DNA of 64,000 bases from a virus: positions 109,843 to 173,842 of IMG/VR virus record IMGVR_UViG_3300020477_001012; one strand, 5' to 3'. The notes below the pieces were generated by a model that searched no databases, was not told the origin of the DNA, and saw only the letters and a program-made list of their open reading frames with translations. Below, one piece after another: positions 37,601-44,391 of this stretch. Position numbers and translations under genes: made by a program. How positions within the stretch are numbered: the stretch's first letter is position 1; the number at the start of each line of letters is the position of its first letter.

Positions 37601-38561
37601 CTATCTGAATAAACTTCAGGTCACCAGCAGGAACGTCAGCAAGAGCTTTACTGAGTCTTTTTACGGCCTCGAATGGGCCAACAAATCTACCATTAAGATC
37701 TGTAAGAGAAACACCTAACTCCTTTAGGTATTGAATGGTAGCTGGTCTTTGAATACGTGTAAGAATGGTACGCAAACCAGTAGCAATAGACTCAGAACTT
37801 TCACGAGTCGTAGCACGGATGGATGTAAAGAGACCTAGAAATTCTTCGAGGCTACCACCAGCAGCTTTAAAGACACCACCAGTACGGCGAATAGCACCAA
37901 TAAGGTCACCAGACTCAACGGCAAACTGGCCTGCCACAGCATTGATGGCACCCAGTTGTCTCTCTAATTCTCCCACGCCCTTTCCAAACTGGGCGAGAAT
38001 AGCAACAGCACCTTCTGCTGTCTTGTTTATATCCTCAAAGGTGGGGGCCAAGGTAGTTTTAGCTAAAGCTTCTAGCGCAACCTTCAAGTCACCAGCCTGA
38101 ATACCAGCCTGAGCCAAGATTCTAGTGACAGCCACCAAGTCTGTAGAAGATGTACCTAGAGTGACAGACAAACGAGAAATTTCATCACTAAGGCCCTTAA
38201 GCTCTTTAGTGGTCTTGCCCGTCACTTGGGCAATTTTGATGATTTCCCGTTGAAAATCTATAGACTCTTGGACGGCACCAGCTAAGCTATTGGTAAACAG
38301 GCTAACTGCCCTAGAAGCAATCGTAAAGGCAGCAAATCGCTTGAGGGCGACCCCAAACGTTTTGCCCATATTGTGTGCAGCACTTGTGGCTTGATTTGTA
38401 GCCGCAGTAATCTGCTTGATCTGCCTTTGAGCCTGTGTAGCACCTTTAACATTTACATTTACAGACACACCAGATAATTGGCTTTTTATCTGGTTTACAA
38501 CCTGTTGAGTATTCTTAGGCGCTTGTAGCTTAAGTTGTGCAGTCAGTACAAATTTAGACAT
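31659..38561 (-). CDS. Tail tape measure protein, TP901 type (2300 residues)
   Basis: Sets tail length and is ejected with the DNA. Residues 1-420 form the TP901-type core (repeated QIKSQLSGVSVNV, LFTNSLAGAVQES, ISRLSVTLGTSS, RTGGVFKAAGG, LRTILTRIQRPA). Hydrophobic segments lie near 400-445, 900-920 and 1430-1460. The motif DTVPAMLTPGEFVV, found in many tape measure proteins, occurs three times (about 470, 805 and 2150), each time with a basic helix and a MN residue pair after it. Residues 935-1040 are a Lys/Glu-rich low-complexity block. Residues 1040-1430 are a long charged helical region. Fully helical, 2300 residues would span roughly 345 nm at 0.15 nm per residue, so the tail should be very long. 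The ribosome site is weak (GAGAGA). Confidence 0.95.
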   Translation of the reverse strand: MSKFVLTAQLKLQAPKNTQQVVNQIKSQLSGVSVNVNVKGATQAQRQIKQITAATNQATSAAHNMGKTFGVALKRFAAFTIASRAVSLFTNSLAGAVQESIDFQREIIKIAQVTGKTTKELKGLSDEISRLSVTLGTSSTDLVAVTRILAQAGIQAGDLKVALEALAKTTLAPTFEDINKTAEGAVAILAQFGKGVGELERQLGAINAVAGQFAVESGDLIGAIRRTGGVFKAAGGSLEEFLGLFTSIRATTRESSESIATGLRTILTRIQRPATIQYLKELGVSLTDLNGRFVGPFEAVKRLSKALADVPAGDLKFIQIAEQLGGFRQIGKVIPLLQQFETAERARQAAIAGGDSLTRDAATAQQALAVQIVKVKEEFLALVRGITESTSFQVMAKTALGLASALIKVADALKPIIPLLGAFAAVKVSQGIGGFAAGIGASLRGVKAKHQGGKIHHFARGGFVPGSGNRDTVPAMLQPGEFVIRKSSVKKIGADQLQAMNQNKYAAGGIIALRPYDKDPPNKPLEAKGSVTLKDVAGKAGFSADAKGVKKIRENAQVLQSAKRSFSPEFQQLLAKRGSLSVTSRGMAIGDQTVGDKTEAAIKDSFLQAINASGDSLKTYFSGLSGEGKVTGRDLSLTDLDKLGIEGVIGNAFEALLVKIGAPFDSGSQDARQRAKTKSDNNSAFDFPSGLGSLARGKFSEFASIPIDAKRTLNKSYVDEVINKKYPNLLAEEYKLFKSLKGQETLAAKSSEINAIYAKSKQVDVADSAVAKLTGLSKSEVGKRRKAGEFGRTRRASGGGISGSDTVPALLTPGEFVVNKKSARSIGYANLNRMNKKGVTGFAAGGPVGVQKFAKGGAAGGGGGFGGMEKMMLMSGFAATALSNFGDKSKEATDAQFVSAVAAERVSQSLIQLAIIIQASMLLTKKLKEWGKALEKSAKDVKKDKKKKDKKPKLEKALEEAEGKKKKKKKKTEKKAEAEASSEAEDTKKSSSKKKKDKKKADKATSESATEETKTKKEEEKTEKSKKKGKKKKKKVSDARNVSELAKEKAVQKGEKDLANKGKEMKEDRNEKRRLHKKRNRLEKQVAVDEGDRTEANKRKRAATKTAAAATGVAATEETRLAQKKAKAAKDQAGADDATRHRKQMEKGWEPGGKKAEAVNRKKAEIRAHRKQLEDRGITRKRRKGDGAFIHTKKGVSGGVKSAGWEKQLRKLQDELKNAERRQKSYNKNREGAVRTEKAAILAAKNSADASKKQAVVTKAAAEEKAKALRKEAAAVKDSRDANNRYVNTQKRLKTTQNDLGQANKKLAGSQNNLRTSAKKLAMTRNKEAKHYHPAVKHARAYGRELNRELIAKRKALKGTKGYRYGLKLLSIGFTKGKQKLNGFRKQLKILPKDANKAARALKKMNAQMRKTKGGGMMSRMKGRVGKGMSRGATAIGGAAGLAMSAAMISGQVFGALAEIAGRKAEKAKDKGDVTGAGKAGQERAMNEAFSEMFTMQGIIRALTTDPKELRDQIHQQVVTQAATDATEAAVGKQSKFIEEAKTGKTVEGRASEFVGAGGVKVEKLGESVLRSSTEAMGFINRMDEGQAKTEKLNALKKQELEAAAIMGKNATSINQLTKFFDEFGGATAAGAEAQKAAAVAAFKMKAAMEAVAKANFDNLKVMSVFAASSNAVNNFLSSLETGSLALESTIATIETAQANMGMGEEGERALNDAREQVLASVGGGENSSVGQAVNRSFDRAQGVNQFMGSLQKRISGLDINQSSEAAAKSSLETSLLAGVTDKATQEAIMGAVQSLGDIRGRDASSLIEEIKSGLDPLRKTALESAKAVLEHQKTIVALTKARRASELAYIEAQKKAIDVQLQAAKIFEDFGGDKLSSEQKEQARVAQFNLVAQDAGIKTLRNASAGELARAREEVAAKTDVQMARKASGGFQGPGGIDEDRTTELAKTNDALMALTRQRIDQIKEEIAIIAKKNAAEKSSFEKLMAGDIEGFIEQQAAAGAAAALRAGDANMASLFSPSALGAGMKSLEGTGMSDAEMQRAAGITLSTMGITDARSAGVMVGRDAETEALRAEGRGLASELGAQAQQMAEIKKMEVAKATVTITNAQVVFDETMQRKVASQTAADRGVGELAGMYRGGVVYANRGIFVPRGTDTVPAMLTPGEFVVNRAAVNRGNNLQILRAMNSSGRQDATAPATAMSAGGPVGYYQFGDLVQKMGSMFGDAMPALGTAVTSFANAIDKLTGFTMGVDINSMPPISVNVVLPKLEPAIRDIVLDAVRDEIPKYKATNNGLKKIAGMGE
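35458..35750 (-). repeat. Lysine-rich low-complexity tract inside the tape measure gene
   Basis: The minus strand reads runs of AAG and AAA triplets broken by GAG/GCC, coding KKDKKKKDKK, GKKKKKKKKTEKK, SSSKKKKDKKK and SKKKGKKKKKK. It is a slippage-prone stretch and codes a highly basic segment in a protein that otherwise has mixed charge. It is coding sequence, not a separate element. Confidence 0.85.
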
Positions 38562-38596
38562 CTTATCTCTCTAAAATTAAGTGACTACACTATCCA

Positions 38597-39460
38597 TTAG
38601 CTTTCCGTGGTGCTTGTTTCGGGAGTTTCACTATCTGTTTTTTTTGTCGTTTTCCTACGCTTGGGTTTAGGCTTAGGGGTCAGATCGTTTTCGTAATCCA
38701 CCATAACATAAGAGCCATCGTTGTCTAATGGAAAACCATCAACATCAACACGATTCCCCTTCTCGTCTAAATAGTGCCCATCTTCATTGATCCTGTTCCC
38801 TTTGCGATCAGTCAACTCTCCCTCATCATTAACTAACCCCAAGTCTTCATTAATTAACTCAAAATTCTTAAGCCATTTATTCTCCGGCAGATTCTCCTCA
38901 AAAGAAGCGTCCAGATTATAAAGGATATCCCCCAGCATAGACGCGGCGGCAAAAGCCATATCGTCTGAGCTACGCTGATTATAATCCTCTAAGCTATTAT
39001 ACACCTTTTTTTGAGTATCTTTATAAAAGGTACATGTGGCCACAAAATAATCAAATCTAGCATTGTCTGCTAAGGATTCTGCCGTGTTTTCCTCTAAGGC
39101 CAATCGCTCACCAATAAGCTCTCTCAGCTTGATTCTGAGATCCCTCATTTGCATGGCAATGTCCCGCCCCTCAGAGACCTTGGGCTTCTGGCCATCTTTA
39201 CCCCTGTATAGATCTCTTTCCAAGCTCTGTATATTGTCGGTTATCTCTGTCTCCTTGCTGCTTTTCTCCTTGTTCCATATGCCGCGATCTTCCATTAATA
39301 CAGAAAGCTCTTTCTTGGTGATAATACCATCCCTGATACATTCATTCCACCTCTTCGCCCTGATCATGTCCGCTTGGGCAATGGTCTGGTTATTAGGCTT
39401 CACCACATAAATAGTGGTCTTGGTTCCATCCGGCAGTGTAATTTCTCGTTCTTCGTTCAT
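38597..39460 (-). CDS. Tail assembly chaperone-like protein with DG-repeat tail
   Basis: Begins at ATG 39460: AGGAGG lies 9 bases upstream, while the in-frame extension of 10 codons lacks a better site. Residues 1-95 resemble the 346-residue protein two genes upstream: ADMIRAKRWNECIRDGI then a helix EELSVLMEDRGIW-like region matches AHMESYERALEAGLM with MLDWMRSRQLW. The C-terminal part has short repeats (TDRKGNRINEDGHY, DEKGNRVDVDGFP, DNDGSYV) with Asp/Asn/Gly spacing like calcium loops, then a basic end (KPKPKRRKTTKK) and Thr/Ser tail. Lying between tail tube and tape measure genes, it fits the position of tail assembly chaperones; no classical slippery heptamer was seen. Confidence 0.7.
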   Translation of the reverse strand: MNEEREITLPDGTKTTIYVVKPNNQTIAQADMIRAKRWNECIRDGIITKKELSVLMEDRGIWNKEKSSKETEITDNIQSLERDLYRGKDGQKPKVSEGRDIAMQMRDLRIKLRELIGERLALEENTAESLADNARFDYFVATCTFYKDTQKKVYNSLEDYNQRSSDDMAFAAASMLGDILYNLDASFEENLPENKWLKNFELINEDLGLVNDEGELTDRKGNRINEDGHYLDEKGNRVDVDGFPLDNDGSYVMVDYENDLTPKPKPKRRKTTKKTDSETPETSTTES

Positions 39461-39464
39461 AGTC

Positions 39465-39839
39465 CTAGTCCTCCTGAGATTGATTTTCACATGTCTTAAC
39501 TGGAATAGTAACAGAATACCTCAACCATTTTACATCATACTGGTTGAGTTCTGCATCGACATTGCGTGCCTGTGTATTACCTTTGTCTAAAATTTCCGAT
39601 CTTACTTTTTGGAACGTGTCGTGCATAATCTTCTGCTCTGGGGTTAACTCTCCCCCGGACTGATTAGTCCATAGAAATGAAAAGTGCTCCTCCACAGAAC
39701 TGAGAGCACCGATCATGGTGGTCTCTACTTTTTTCTTTAATATTTTAGACAATCTATGCTTGGAATCATGTTTAAACTTGTCCTCTCTTACGCTCTTGTA
39801 TTCCTTTTGCTGCCTAATCAGCTCATTAAATTCGTCCAT
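39465..39839 (-). CDS. Small helical protein of the tail chaperone cluster
   Basis: A 124-residue, strongly helical and charged protein (ELIRQQKEYKSVRED, KHRLSKILKKKVE, TPEQKIMHDTFQKVRSE). Ends YSVTIPVKTCENQSQED. Its ribosome site (TAGGAGA) spans the stop of the upstream gene and its own 3' end carries the ribosome site of the next gene, so the three are coupled. Position between two paralogous chaperone-like genes and before the tape measure supports a tail-assembly role (inference). Confidence 0.7.
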   Translation of the reverse strand: MDEFNELIRQQKEYKSVREDKFKHDSKHRLSKILKKKVETTMIGALSSVEEHFSFLWTNQSGGELTPEQKIMHDTFQKVRSEILDKGNTQARNVDAELNQYDVKWLRYSVTIPVKTCENQSQED

Positions 39840-39841
39840 AA

Positions 39842-40882
39842 TTATCTCCTAAATTTTCCCTTAAACTGTTCATTGGATTTTTGAGTCATCTTGCGTTGTT
39901 GGTCCTTGAAGTCTAGATCTCTTGCCTGTCCTTTGGACTGTATAACTTCCATTCTTTCTTTTTTAACCATTTGGGATTGAAAAGTGTTTACCCTGTTGAT
40001 ACTGTTTGCATCATCTTGAGTTTGAGCCATCACAAACACTTCCTCTGAATTAGAAATCTTCTCGTTGCCCACTCTGTTCTCAAGCTCTGATTCGGCCCTG
40101 TCTTTTTCTTGCTTCTTTCTTTGGATAACAAACCAGCCGTCTAGCATGTCATCATCATTTATAACATCATCGCTAGGGCAGTCCATTGACTCTTGAATAT
40201 TGTCGTACATCCTTGACCAAACAATAATATTTTTTTGGTCTATAGACAGGTCTCTGTCTTGATTGGCAAAAATTGAAAACTTACAAGACTCCCTCATCAT
40301 CCACAAAGATCGCCACGGGTCGTTACGTGCTAAATTTCTAATGTCTCCTTCATCCAAAACCATATTGTTAAACTCGTGCAGTACATTATTGATGTCAATG
40401 TCGTCAAAATTGCAAGGCTCAGAACCAACGAACGTACATTGCTTTATGAAAGACAAAGATTTTTCTAAACTTGCTAATCCTTCGCAGGTATTTTGCCGAT
40501 TTCCATGCTTCTTTTCTAGTTGTTCACCAATGGCTTTCTCTGTCACCCTTATGTATTTTCTAATATGCTCTCTTTTTTCGCTTTGATACCTAGCATTGAA
40601 AATCTCCACACGCAGTCGTTCTAGGTTATCCTCTAGTTGTTTAACTTGGTTGTCGTCATCCTCTGTCCATAGCTGTCTGGATCTCATCCAGTCAAGCATC
40701 TCCTCCTCTGTCATCAATCCCGCTTCGAGCGCCCTTTCATAACTCTCCATGTGAGCGGCGTTAATAATGAAATCATCTTCAATTGAGGGCGAAACAATTG
40801 TAAGAGTAACTCCACTTTGTTTGACCCTATAAACTCCACTGCGTATCCTAGATATAAAATACTCCCGCTCATGATTCTTCAT
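39842..40882 (-). CDS. Tail assembly chaperone-like protein, paralogue of the 38597-39460 product
   Basis: A 346-residue, mostly helical and charged protein. Residues 40-95 share a pattern with the protein at 38597-39460 (HMESYERALEAGLMTEEEM; then a long helix QVKQLEDNLERLRVEIF against SLERDLYRG-type sequence), so the two probably arose by duplication. The C-terminal 90 residues are coiled-coil-like and basic (QKKQEKDRAESE, KDQQRKMTQKSNEQFKGKF). ATG 40882 has GAGG 7 bases upstream. It follows the tail tube gene after an intergenic region with a strong RNA structure and a short upstream ORF that overlaps its start, pointing to controlled expression. Function by position, not by family match. 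Confidence 0.7.
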   Translation of the reverse strand: MKNHEREYFISRIRSGVYRVKQSGVTLTIVSPSIEDDFIINAAHMESYERALEAGLMTEEEMLDWMRSRQLWTEDDDNQVKQLEDNLERLRVEIFNARYQSEKREHIRKYIRVTEKAIGEQLEKKHGNRQNTCEGLASLEKSLSFIKQCTFVGSEPCNFDDIDINNVLHEFNNMVLDEGDIRNLARNDPWRSLWMMRESCKFSIFANQDRDLSIDQKNIIVWSRMYDNIQESMDCPSDDVINDDDMLDGWFVIQRKKQEKDRAESELENRVGNEKISNSEEVFVMAQTQDDANSINRVNTFQSQMVKKERMEVIQSKGQARDLDFKDQQRKMTQKSNEQFKGKFRR

Positions 40883-40916
40883 ACAAAAACCTCATGGCGG
40901 GAGTATGGTATTTCAT
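40869..40916 (-). CDS. Short leader ORF overlapping the chaperone gene start
   Basis: Sixteen codons including stop (MKYHTPAMRFLYEES). A strong ribosome site (AAAGGAAGGA, about 8 bases) lies directly after the closing stem of the RNA structure and before this ATG, stronger than the site of the chaperone gene (GAGG). The reading frame ends 14 bases inside the chaperone gene. Either a translated leader that couples or tunes chaperone translation, or a chance ORF. Confidence 0.4.
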   Translation of the reverse strand: MKYHTPAMRFLYEES

Positions 40917-40929
40917 ATATGTATCCTTC

Positions 40930-41017
40930 CTTTAACGCTACGACATACTTGCCTATCCTCTCCCCTCTGGGGTATTAGCTATCGCAAGTCGTAACATTGG
41001 TTCCTTAGCGGTTAAAG
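40930..41017 (-). ncRNA. Structured intergenic RNA between tail tube and chaperone genes
   Basis: On the minus-strand transcript four nested helices can be paired by eye. Outer: CTTTAACCGC (41017-41008) with GCGTTAAAG (40938-40930), one bulge. Second: TACGAC (40993-40988) with GTCGTA (40944-40939). Third: TTGC with GCAA. Inner: CCCC-AGA-GGGG (40972-40962). The second, third and inner helices have no mismatches. It lies in the 148-base gap after the tail tube stop. There is no U tract, so it is not a simple terminator. The ribosome site of the short leader begins within the 3' end of the outer stem, so folding could gate translation. Not recognised as a known riboswitch class. Confidence 0.6.
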
Positions 41018-41030
41018 CCCACTAATACTA

Positions 41031-42221
41031 TTATGTAGCTTGATATATATTCGCTGGGAACGTGAATTCCCGAGCAGCTCCATTAAGCACTTTTAACTCT
41101 TCAAATCCAATATAGCCATTTTCTGTATAGTGTTGAACATCCAACTCATTAAAGTTAGTGTAGCTGTAAGTGCAGGTTGCGTTTCCACCACCGGCATCGC
41201 CTCCACCATAACTGACACTAGCCAGTCGGTTCTTTTGGCCAAGGTCAAAACCATAGCCCGCTCTGGTGCAGAAGAAGATATTTTCTTCACTCGTGTTGTT
41301 TCCAGAATCGGCTGTGGTATCTAAAGCAGAATCACCAAACTCATAGGCGTTTACAAAATCGCCAGACGTGGTAATAGCTTCAATTTCACAACTAACTTCA
41401 ATTGGGAACGTGGCAGGACGCGCATATGGAGTTTTCCGGCCAAGCTCTAAGATATCTTCACGAGAGAAGTCGGTGCTAACAGAAACGTTCTGGAGGTGAA
41501 CGCGATTGTTAAGCGTTGTACCGTCAAGGCCATTTGCATAATTTGTTCCAATAACGCCCTTGATGCTGGCTGGAAGAATAGAACCAGACATTATAACATC
41601 TTCACGCTGCTGAATACCACCACTATGGGTAGCAGCCCCATCGCTCGTTCCAGCGGTTTTAGCTGCGGGAGAATCTGTACCATCAAACGGATCTACCGCT
41701 GTAGCAATCATTTTCTGCCCAGTCGTCAACCACACCTTGTTGTTACCAACCAAAGTCACGGACTCTGTAGCGTTGCCATCTACCGGCAATGTATAACTAA
41801 TACTACTGACGTACATGCCAGAGCAGTAAACTTCAGCTTCTGCTGGGTCAGTTCCTGCGCCAACGTTATTGAAGTTGTCTGGAAAAATGCCAAGGCGAAT
41901 GTCAGATCGGGCCTTGGACCGTCCCACTAAACCTGAACCAGCGGGCGAGCCATCAAGATTACCCCTAGTTGCCATGTGGTAAATCAGTGGATATCCATCT
42001 AAAACTTTCTCTAATGTCATCTCGACATCAGGCGTGCCTTCGATATTTTCGTAAATCTCAATCTGACCAAGCTCAAAAGCCTGTTCCAAGTTGAAATTCG
42101 TGTTCATACCCACACTTTGCAGACCATGCACCATGTCCGCAGGCACCACATTCAACCCATCACCGTGAGGTTGAATGCCTACGGCCTGTGTTGCATAAAA
42201 TATTCTATCATTAGTTGACAT
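41031..42221 (-). CDS. Major tail tube protein
   Basis: The 396-residue product has the look of a phage tail tube: YENIEGTPDVEMTLEKV near residues 56-72 matches a beta-hairpin element common in large-phage tube proteins, and the rest is beta strands with Gly/Thr loops (SGMYVSSISYTLP, ATESVTLVGNNKVWL, VHLQNVSVSTDFSRED). It sits between neck genes and the chaperone/tape measure genes, the standard place. A candidate late promoter lies 37 bases upstream and AAGGAGA is the ribosome site, as expected for an abundant virion protein. No tail sheath gene is present in the window, favouring a non-contractile tail. Confidence 0.85.
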   Translation of the reverse strand: MSTNDRIFYATQAVGIQPHGDGLNVVPADMVHGLQSVGMNTNFNLEQAFELGQIEIYENIEGTPDVEMTLEKVLDGYPLIYHMATRGNLDGSPAGSGLVGRSKARSDIRLGIFPDNFNNVGAGTDPAEAEVYCSGMYVSSISYTLPVDGNATESVTLVGNNKVWLTTGQKMIATAVDPFDGTDSPAAKTAGTSDGAATHSGGIQQREDVIMSGSILPASIKGVIGTNYANGLDGTTLNNRVHLQNVSVSTDFSREDILELGRKTPYARPATFPIEVSCEIEAITTSGDFVNAYEFGDSALDTTADSGNNTSEENIFFCTRAGYGFDLGQKNRLASVSYGGGDAGGGNATCTYSYTNFNELDVQHYTENGYIGFEELKVLNGAAREFTFPANIYQAT

Positions 42222-42254
42222 TGTTATTCTCTCCTTGGATGGAAATAGTTTCTA

Positions 42255-42280
42255 GTAAATTATACACAAAAAGCTTAAAT
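42255..42280 (-). promoter_or_regulatory. Candidate late promoter, copy 2 (tail tube gene)
   Basis: Core TTTTTGTGTATAATTT on the minus strand with TATAAT at 42264-42259, 37 bases from the tail tube ATG. Its upstream side overlaps the stop of the preceding gene (TAA at 42277-42275). Identical to copy 3 across TTTTTGTGTATAAT and one base different from copy 1. Confidence 0.7.
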
Positions 42281-43267
42281 ATTTGACTTAATTATGTCTG
42301 TAGTCACTCTAACTACGCCCCCAAAAATGTTACTATCGACCATAGTCATCTCTTGAACAGTGGATTTGCTTAAGCGGCAATTACCACCGTAATAAGTCTC
42401 TAGTAAATCGGGATATCTAAGGGCGCTAGGAACAGGAGTTCCTCTATAATCCAGCGGAAACGCTCCGCTACTATTAATCCTGTTACTGTCAAAAAGAGCG
42501 ACATTTTTATCGTTTTGTAACGAAAATATGTCTACAAGCTTATTTCTAGTAACCTCATCCTCTGCAATGCAGTGAAACAAAACGTCAGTATATACCCATT
42601 GGCCGCCTCCTAATTGGTACCCCTTGAAAGTCCTAAAGGGCACCACTTCAATAGCCACAGCGGGAAGCTGCAACCTGCTCTCTGGGGGTATGTTCCAAAC
42701 ACCTTTGTTTGAATCAAAAAAGCTGCTCGTGGGCTGTAGCGTTCTTGTTTGTAACTCCTTTAACCAAGGTATATTGTTGGCGTATACTACGTTAATATGT
42801 TTGTAGCTATGTTCAACCTGCACTTTCGAGCCAGTTGGAATAGCCGTATCAAAAATTACCCTACCATTGAAATAGTCGACGTGGTGTGAGTAATCCCCAG
42901 TAGTATCAGAAGGATAAAAGGCATCGTCCACCCAGACCCCAGACACTCCCGGTTTTTCATGGTTGGTTCCTACAATTGGTGGTGTTATCAAGCCGTCTAG
43001 CCCACTTGGAGCAAGGCCGCTTTGCCAGACCCAGTTTTTCCTAAACCCTTCCCACACCTGACCAGATGTATATTGATCGTTTGCGGACAATCTAAGCTTG
43101 CTGTAATCTTGACCATTGGGGGCCAGCTCTGACAGAGTGCTATTAAAATAGTTGCCCTTATCAAGTAGCGCCCAGTCAAAATACTCAACTAGATTATCCT
43201 GAATGTCGTTACTTAGGGTAGACTGAAAAACACTAGTAAACCCTTTTAAAGGAGAATATCTATGCAT
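42275..43267 (-). CDS. Neck/tail-completion protein, unknown family
   Basis: A 330-residue protein just upstream of the tail tube gene. It is beta-rich with many aromatic residues: a helix-rich N-terminus (NDIQDNLVEYFDWAL), a strand and turn block (GRVIFDTAIPTGSKVQVEHSY) and a C-terminal segment with strands (AVAIEVVPFRTF, VYTDVLFHCIAED, GGVVRVTTDIIKS). A position right before the tube is typical of tail terminator or completion proteins, but its length is larger than usual for those families. Ribosome site weak. It starts 5 bases after the previous stop. Confidence 0.65.
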   Translation of the reverse strand: MHRYSPLKGFTSVFQSTLSNDIQDNLVEYFDWALLDKGNYFNSTLSELAPNGQDYSKLRLSANDQYTSGQVWEGFRKNWVWQSGLAPSGLDGLITPPIVGTNHEKPGVSGVWVDDAFYPSDTTGDYSHHVDYFNGRVIFDTAIPTGSKVQVEHSYKHINVVYANNIPWLKELQTRTLQPTSSFFDSNKGVWNIPPESRLQLPAVAIEVVPFRTFKGYQLGGGQWVYTDVLFHCIAEDEVTRNKLVDIFSLQNDKNVALFDSNRINSSGAFPLDYRGTPVPSALRYPDLLETYYGGNCRLSKSTVQEMTMVDSNIFGGVVRVTTDIIKSNI

Positions 43268-43271
43268 GGTT

Positions 43272-43904
43272 CTACTCTAAGAAACTGGTTAATATTCTTG
43301 CCAACTCTTTATCTCTACCCGAAAACGCTCTAGTGACAAAGTTATTATCCGCCGTTCCAGAATATTGCGGTGGAACTCTAAACACGCCACCTATATCCAT
43401 CGTTCCTCCCCCTGACCTGCCACTATTAGACGGCTGGTATAAGTACCCCTTGACAATAACGCTGTCCCCCTTCGTGATCAGCCAGTCTAGCCAATGTAAA
43501 TCTGTACCCGCTTCTGAGAATTGGTGTCCTTGTGGTAACCCCAAGAGGTTGACAAAATCTGTTGACTGAAAATTAAATGTAACCCCTCCTTCAAGTGTGT
43601 TTGATACCCTTCTAAAGTCTATCGAAATAGCTTCCGCTATCTCAGAGACAATCGCCTTAACAGCATCTTCCGGGCTGCCGGGAGTGAGGCCGAAGGTGGC
43701 GTTAAGACTCCCGGGGATTCCCTGACTTAGCAAGCTTTCTATTTCTTCTGATTGCATCATCCATTTTTTAATATTTTCCTTTAACTCGCGTGTGTTTCTC
43801 TGAACCTTCTTCCTCATTATTTGGTTTATCTGGACAGCTAAAGCTTTGTATATGTCTTTTTCAATTTTTGGAAAGGAGTCTATCAGCTCCAATGAGATAC
43901 TCAT
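43272..43904 (-). CDS. HK97-gp10-like neck/tail-completion protein
   Basis: A 210-residue protein that starts at ATG 43904, where it overlaps the upstream stop as ATGA; a TTG 15 bases earlier in the same frame lies inside the upstream gene and is not needed. N-terminal helices (ELIDSFPKIEKDIYKALA, VQINQIMRKKVQR) followed by a beta region fit the general pattern of HK97 gp10-type head-tail joining proteins, which prepare the neck for tail attachment. Position among neck genes supports this. Sequence similarity by eye is moderate. Confidence 0.6.
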   Translation of the reverse strand: MSISLELIDSFPKIEKDIYKALAVQINQIMRKKVQRNTRELKENIKKWMMQSEEIESLLSQGIPGSLNATFGLTPGSPEDAVKAIVSEIAEAISIDFRRVSNTLEGGVTFNFQSTDFVNLLGLPQGHQFSEAGTDLHWLDWLITKGDSVIVKGYLYQPSNSGRSGGGTMDIGGVFRVPPQYSGTADNNFVTRAFSGRDKELARILTSFLE

Positions 43905-44383
43905 ACTGAACGCTCCCAAAAACAGCCGAAGTATCTTTCTTGCTTCAGACCCATTGGAAACGGTTCGCCCAACTTCTTAAACCTCATTTCCTTCAGGTCT
44001 TTGATACCCTTGTGAGCAATTAACTCTTTCGCCCTCATAATTTTATGGAGATCTGTTGCGTAGAAAATCGTTTGGATAGAATTGTCTGGGATAACCATAT
44101 CGCTGCCCACTTTGGTCCAGCTTTTGCTATCCCAGTATATCTTTAGTATAATATCCTCCAGCTTCTCTACTTCTTTAATTGTCTTGTTCTGTCTTTTATA
44201 CTGTTCCTGTCTCCTGCGGTGAGAATTAATAGAAGGGTTGCTTGGGATGTTATCAAACGTATTGGATATCTCTTCTACCTTCTCAATATATACTAATTGA
44301 CAGGTGACTCCGAATATGTTGAACGTAGAGTCCACCACGTCATAGTACTTATCGAAAACACTCTGAGGGATGTTTATTGGCAT
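43901..44383 (-). CDS. Probable head-completion/neck protein
   Basis: A 160-residue protein starting MPINIPQSVFDKYYDVV, with a basic middle (SHRRRQEQYKRQNK) and a beta C-terminal half (ILKIYWDSKSW, TIFYATDLHK, EPFPMGLKQERYFGCF). The length and place before the gp10-like gene fit a head-closure or stopper-type protein. The stop overlaps the next gene's start. Weak ribosome site (AGGG). Confidence 0.6.
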   Translation of the reverse strand: MPINIPQSVFDKYYDVVDSTFNIFGVTCQLVYIEKVEEISNTFDNIPSNPSINSHRRRQEQYKRQNKTIKEVEKLEDIILKIYWDSKSWTKVGSDMVIPDNSIQTIFYATDLHKIMRAKELIAHKGIKDLKEMRFKKLGEPFPMGLKQERYFGCFWERSV

Positions 44384-44391
44384 TTGTTGCC

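Noticed and set aside
40930-41017. The structured gap as an rRNA fragment or intrinsic terminator
   Set aside because: A short similarity (GCTAATACC) to 16S rRNA is too brief to mean anything, and no T tract follows the stem.
43901-43919. TTG start at 43919 for the gp10-like gene
   Set aside because: It would overlap the upstream gene by 19 bases; ATG 43904 forms the usual ATGA overlap with a ribosome site at suitable distance.
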